From Paraburkholderia silvatlantica (lineage in GTDB: Bacteria; Pseudomonadota; Gammaproteobacteria; Burkholderiales; Burkholderiaceae), in NCBI RefSeq assembly GCF_003096715.1, contig NZ_QEOL01000034.1, positions 1-64,000 of the forward strand: a stretch of DNA of 64,000 nt, given 5' to 3'. The notes under the pieces were generated by a model that searched no databases, was not told the DNA's origin, and saw nothing but the letters and a program-made list of their open reading frames with translations. Made by a program: the position numbers and the translations under genes. This document shows, in pieces, positions 62,357 through 64,000 of this stretch. Position 1 is the first letter of the stretch. Each line of letters opens with the position of its first letter.

Positions 62357-63574
62357 TCAGGCCGAGTGCCAGCGCCGCACCACAGGCGGCGTGTCGGCAG
62401 GCACTTTATCTGCGTCCATCGCGCGTTCCACGACGCTGAGAAACTCCTGCTTGAATCGCTCCTCCGTAAAACGCATGGCATTGCGACGGCAGACTTCGGC
62501 TTTGAGCGGTGGCTGCCGCTCAAAGCGCTCCACCGCATCGACGATCGATTCCACGCTCTGCTCGCCGAAGAAGAGGCCGGTGCCGCGCTCGGGATCCGGC
62601 GAATCGACCACGATCTCACGCGACCCGCCGCGACCCAGTGCGATGACGGGCGTGCCACAAGCTTGTGCTTCCACCACTGAAATACCGAAGTCTTCTTCTG
62701 CGGCGACGACGAATGCCCGCGCACGCTGCATGTAGTCCACCAGAACCTCGTCGGGCTGATAGCCCAGCAACGTCACATTGGGCGTGGCACATGCCTTCAC
62801 ACGCGCAAAGTCGGCGCCGTCGCCGATCACGACGAGACGCCGCGACGGCATCGCGGCAAACGCCTCGACAATGAGCGGTATCCGCTTGTATGGCACCATG
62901 CGCGAAGCAATCAAATAGAAGTCTTCGTGCTGGCCGCCCAGTTCGAACCGCTCCACATCGACTGGCGGATAGACCACGGTGGCCTCGCTGCCGTAGGCTT
63001 TGCGAATACGTCGTCCTACAAAGGCAGAATTGGCCACAAAGGCATCTACACCATGCGCCGTGCGCTGGTCCCAGATGCGCATATAGTGAAGCAGCGCACG
63101 CACGATCCAGCTTTTCATGCCGCGCTGCAGTCCGGCTTCGCACAAATACTGATGCTGCAGATCCCACGCATACCGGATCGGCGAATGCACATAGCTGATG
63201 TGCACCTGATTCGGCCCGGTCAGAATTCCCTTGGCGACGGCATGGCTGGAAGAAATCACGAGGTCGTAGGCTGAAAGATCGAACTGCTCGATCGCCAGCG
63301 GCATGAGCGGGAGATAGGTGCGAAACGATTTGCGCGCCCGCGGCAGATGCTGAATGAACGAGGTCGTGGCATGCCTGCCTCCGAGCACACCCCTCAGCGA
63401 CTCCGGGAAAAAGTCCACGACGCTGTACAGATCGGCCTGCGGAAAGAGCTGAAGAATCTGCTCCACGACCTTCTCCGACCCCGCGTAGGTGACCAGCCAC
63501 TCGTGTACGAGCGCGACACGCCCGAAGCGGCGAGTGTCGTTGGCGAGATTGGATGCGAGCGTTACATTAGCCAC
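62357..63574 (-). CDS. Glycosyltransferase family 4, WbaZ-like
   Basis: 405-aa GT4 enzyme with a GTG start (63574). VALVHEWLVTYAGSEKVVEQI is the common N-terminus of mannosyl transferases such as WbaZ and its relatives. YVHSPIRYAWDLQHQYL and FVANSAFVGRRI follow, and EEDFGISVVEAQACGTPVIAL holds the E-x7-E. Its start overlaps the end of the upstream GT4 gene by 13 nt. GDP-mannose from ManC would be a likely donor, by family inference only. Confidence 0.85.
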   Translation of the reverse strand: MANVTLASNLANDTRRFGRVALVHEWLVTYAGSEKVVEQILQLFPQADLYSVVDFFPESLRGVLGGRHATTSFIQHLPRARKSFRTYLPLMPLAIEQFDLSAYDLVISSSHAVAKGILTGPNQVHISYVHSPIRYAWDLQHQYLCEAGLQRGMKSWIVRALLHYMRIWDQRTAHGVDAFVANSAFVGRRIRKAYGSEATVVYPPVDVERFELGGQHEDFYLIASRMVPYKRIPLIVEAFAAMPSRRLVVIGDGADFARVKACATPNVTLLGYQPDEVLVDYMQRARAFVVAAEEDFGISVVEAQACGTPVIALGRGGSREIVVDSPDPERGTGLFFGEQSVESIVDAVERFERQPPLKAEVCRRNAMRFTEERFKQEFLSVVERAMDADKVPADTPPVVRRWHSA

Positions 63575-64000
63575 GGCGAGATCTCCTCGATCAACCTGGT
63601 GGCAGTGGCTCGCCAGGTGAGTTCCGCGGTCCGCGCACGGCCGCGTTCACGCAGACTCTCGCGCAGCGCGGCGTCGCTCGTGATTCGCTCGAGCAAGCGC
63701 GCCAACTCCGCGGGATCGTCGGGCGAGGTATAGAGCACGGCGTCGCTGCACGCCTCCTGCACAGCAGGCAGCCGGGAAGCGATCACCGGGCAGCCGAGCG
63801 CCAGCGCCTCGACCGGCGGCAACCCGAAGCCCTCGTAGCGTGACGGATAAACGAAGCACGCTGCACGCCGATAGAGCGCCGCGAGTTCGCCATCGCTCAC
63901 GTATCCGAGATGCTTCACGAACGCGGGCAACGCATCCTGGCCCGTTCCGTAGACCCGTGCATCGCCGCCGCCCACTACGATGATGTCGAACTGAGCTTCG
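63562..64000 (-). CDS. Glycosyltransferase family 4, C-terminal part (cut by window edge)
   Basis: The last 145 residues of a GT4 enzyme. VGGGDARVYG opens the visible part, and FVYPSRYEGFGLPPVEALALGCP holds the donor-binding E-x7-E. Its TAA lies inside the start of the next GT4 gene. The N-terminal acceptor domain is outside the window. Confidence 0.85.
   Translation of the reverse strand, partial: EAQFDIIVVGGGDARVYGTGQDALPAFVKHLGYVSDGELAALYRRAACFVYPSRYEGFGLPPVEALALGCPVIASRLPAVQEACSDAVLYTSPDDPAELARLLERITSDAALRESLRERGRARTAELTWRATATRLIEEISPWLM

Overview
The window looks like chromosomal DNA from a member of the Burkholderiaceae, most likely Paraburkholderia, Caballeronia or Burkholderia. It is GC-rich with dense coding, and it carries the betaproteobacterial orders yqgE-ruvX-pyrR-pyrB-pyrC'-plsC, groES-groEL behind a CIRCE operator, and apaH next to a dTDP-rhamnose/Wzm-Wzt O-antigen locus. 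The genus is an inference from gene order and protein character; no rRNA or tRNA gene is present to test it.

Layout. (1) 1-11296, minus strand: the start of hldD, the heptose-7-phosphate kinase, a very large multidomain glycosyltransferase, Wzt, Wzm, ManC and RfbD/C/A/B. This is an O-antigen locus of the ABC-transporter type with dTDP-L-rhamnose and GDP-mannose supply. (2) 11718-23746: housekeeping genes: apaH, a 2OG-Fe(II) oxygenase, a PlsC-type acyltransferase, a catalytically dead PyrC', pyrB, pyrR, ruvX, yqgE, an unknown 501-aa protein, rubredoxin, a ThiD-like kinase and groEL/groES. (3) 24297-33440: accessory genes: a zinc-ribbon membrane protein paired with a TAXI solute-binding protein, a lone GtrA, a GT87-type membrane glycosyltransferase, an acyltransferase, an FkbH-like HAD/GNAT protein and a GT2. 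(4) 34069-51338, plus strand: the most unusual part. A phosphopantetheinyl transferase is followed by a six-gene tightly spaced run: a 3317-aa NRPS-PKS (A-PCP-KS-AT-ACP-aminotransferase-C-A-PCP), a separate condensation-thioesterase protein, an SGNH hydrolase, a JmjC/cupin-like protein, GtrB and GtrA. (5) 51447-64000: another acyltransferase and a GT-C-like membrane protein, then a minus-strand Wzx/Wzy-type polysaccharide cluster (GT4, GT4, Wzy, Wzx, GT2, acyltransferase, GT4, GT4) that runs off the right edge.

How the parts may work together. The left block makes and exports an ABC-dependent glycan. The right block looks like a second, Wzx/Wzy-dependent glycan. The NRPS-PKS between them reads as valine, plus one malonate, plus reductive-type amination of the beta-ketone, plus glycine, which would give a 3,4-diamino-5-methylhexanoyl-glycine backbone. 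It would be finished by a protein whose condensation motif is HSxxxDG and whose thioesterase nucleophile is cysteine. The same run continues into GtrB and GtrA and is surrounded by glycosyltransferases and acyltransferases, so the small peptide may be attached to, or co-exported with, a surface glycan. That link is a hypothesis from gene order only.
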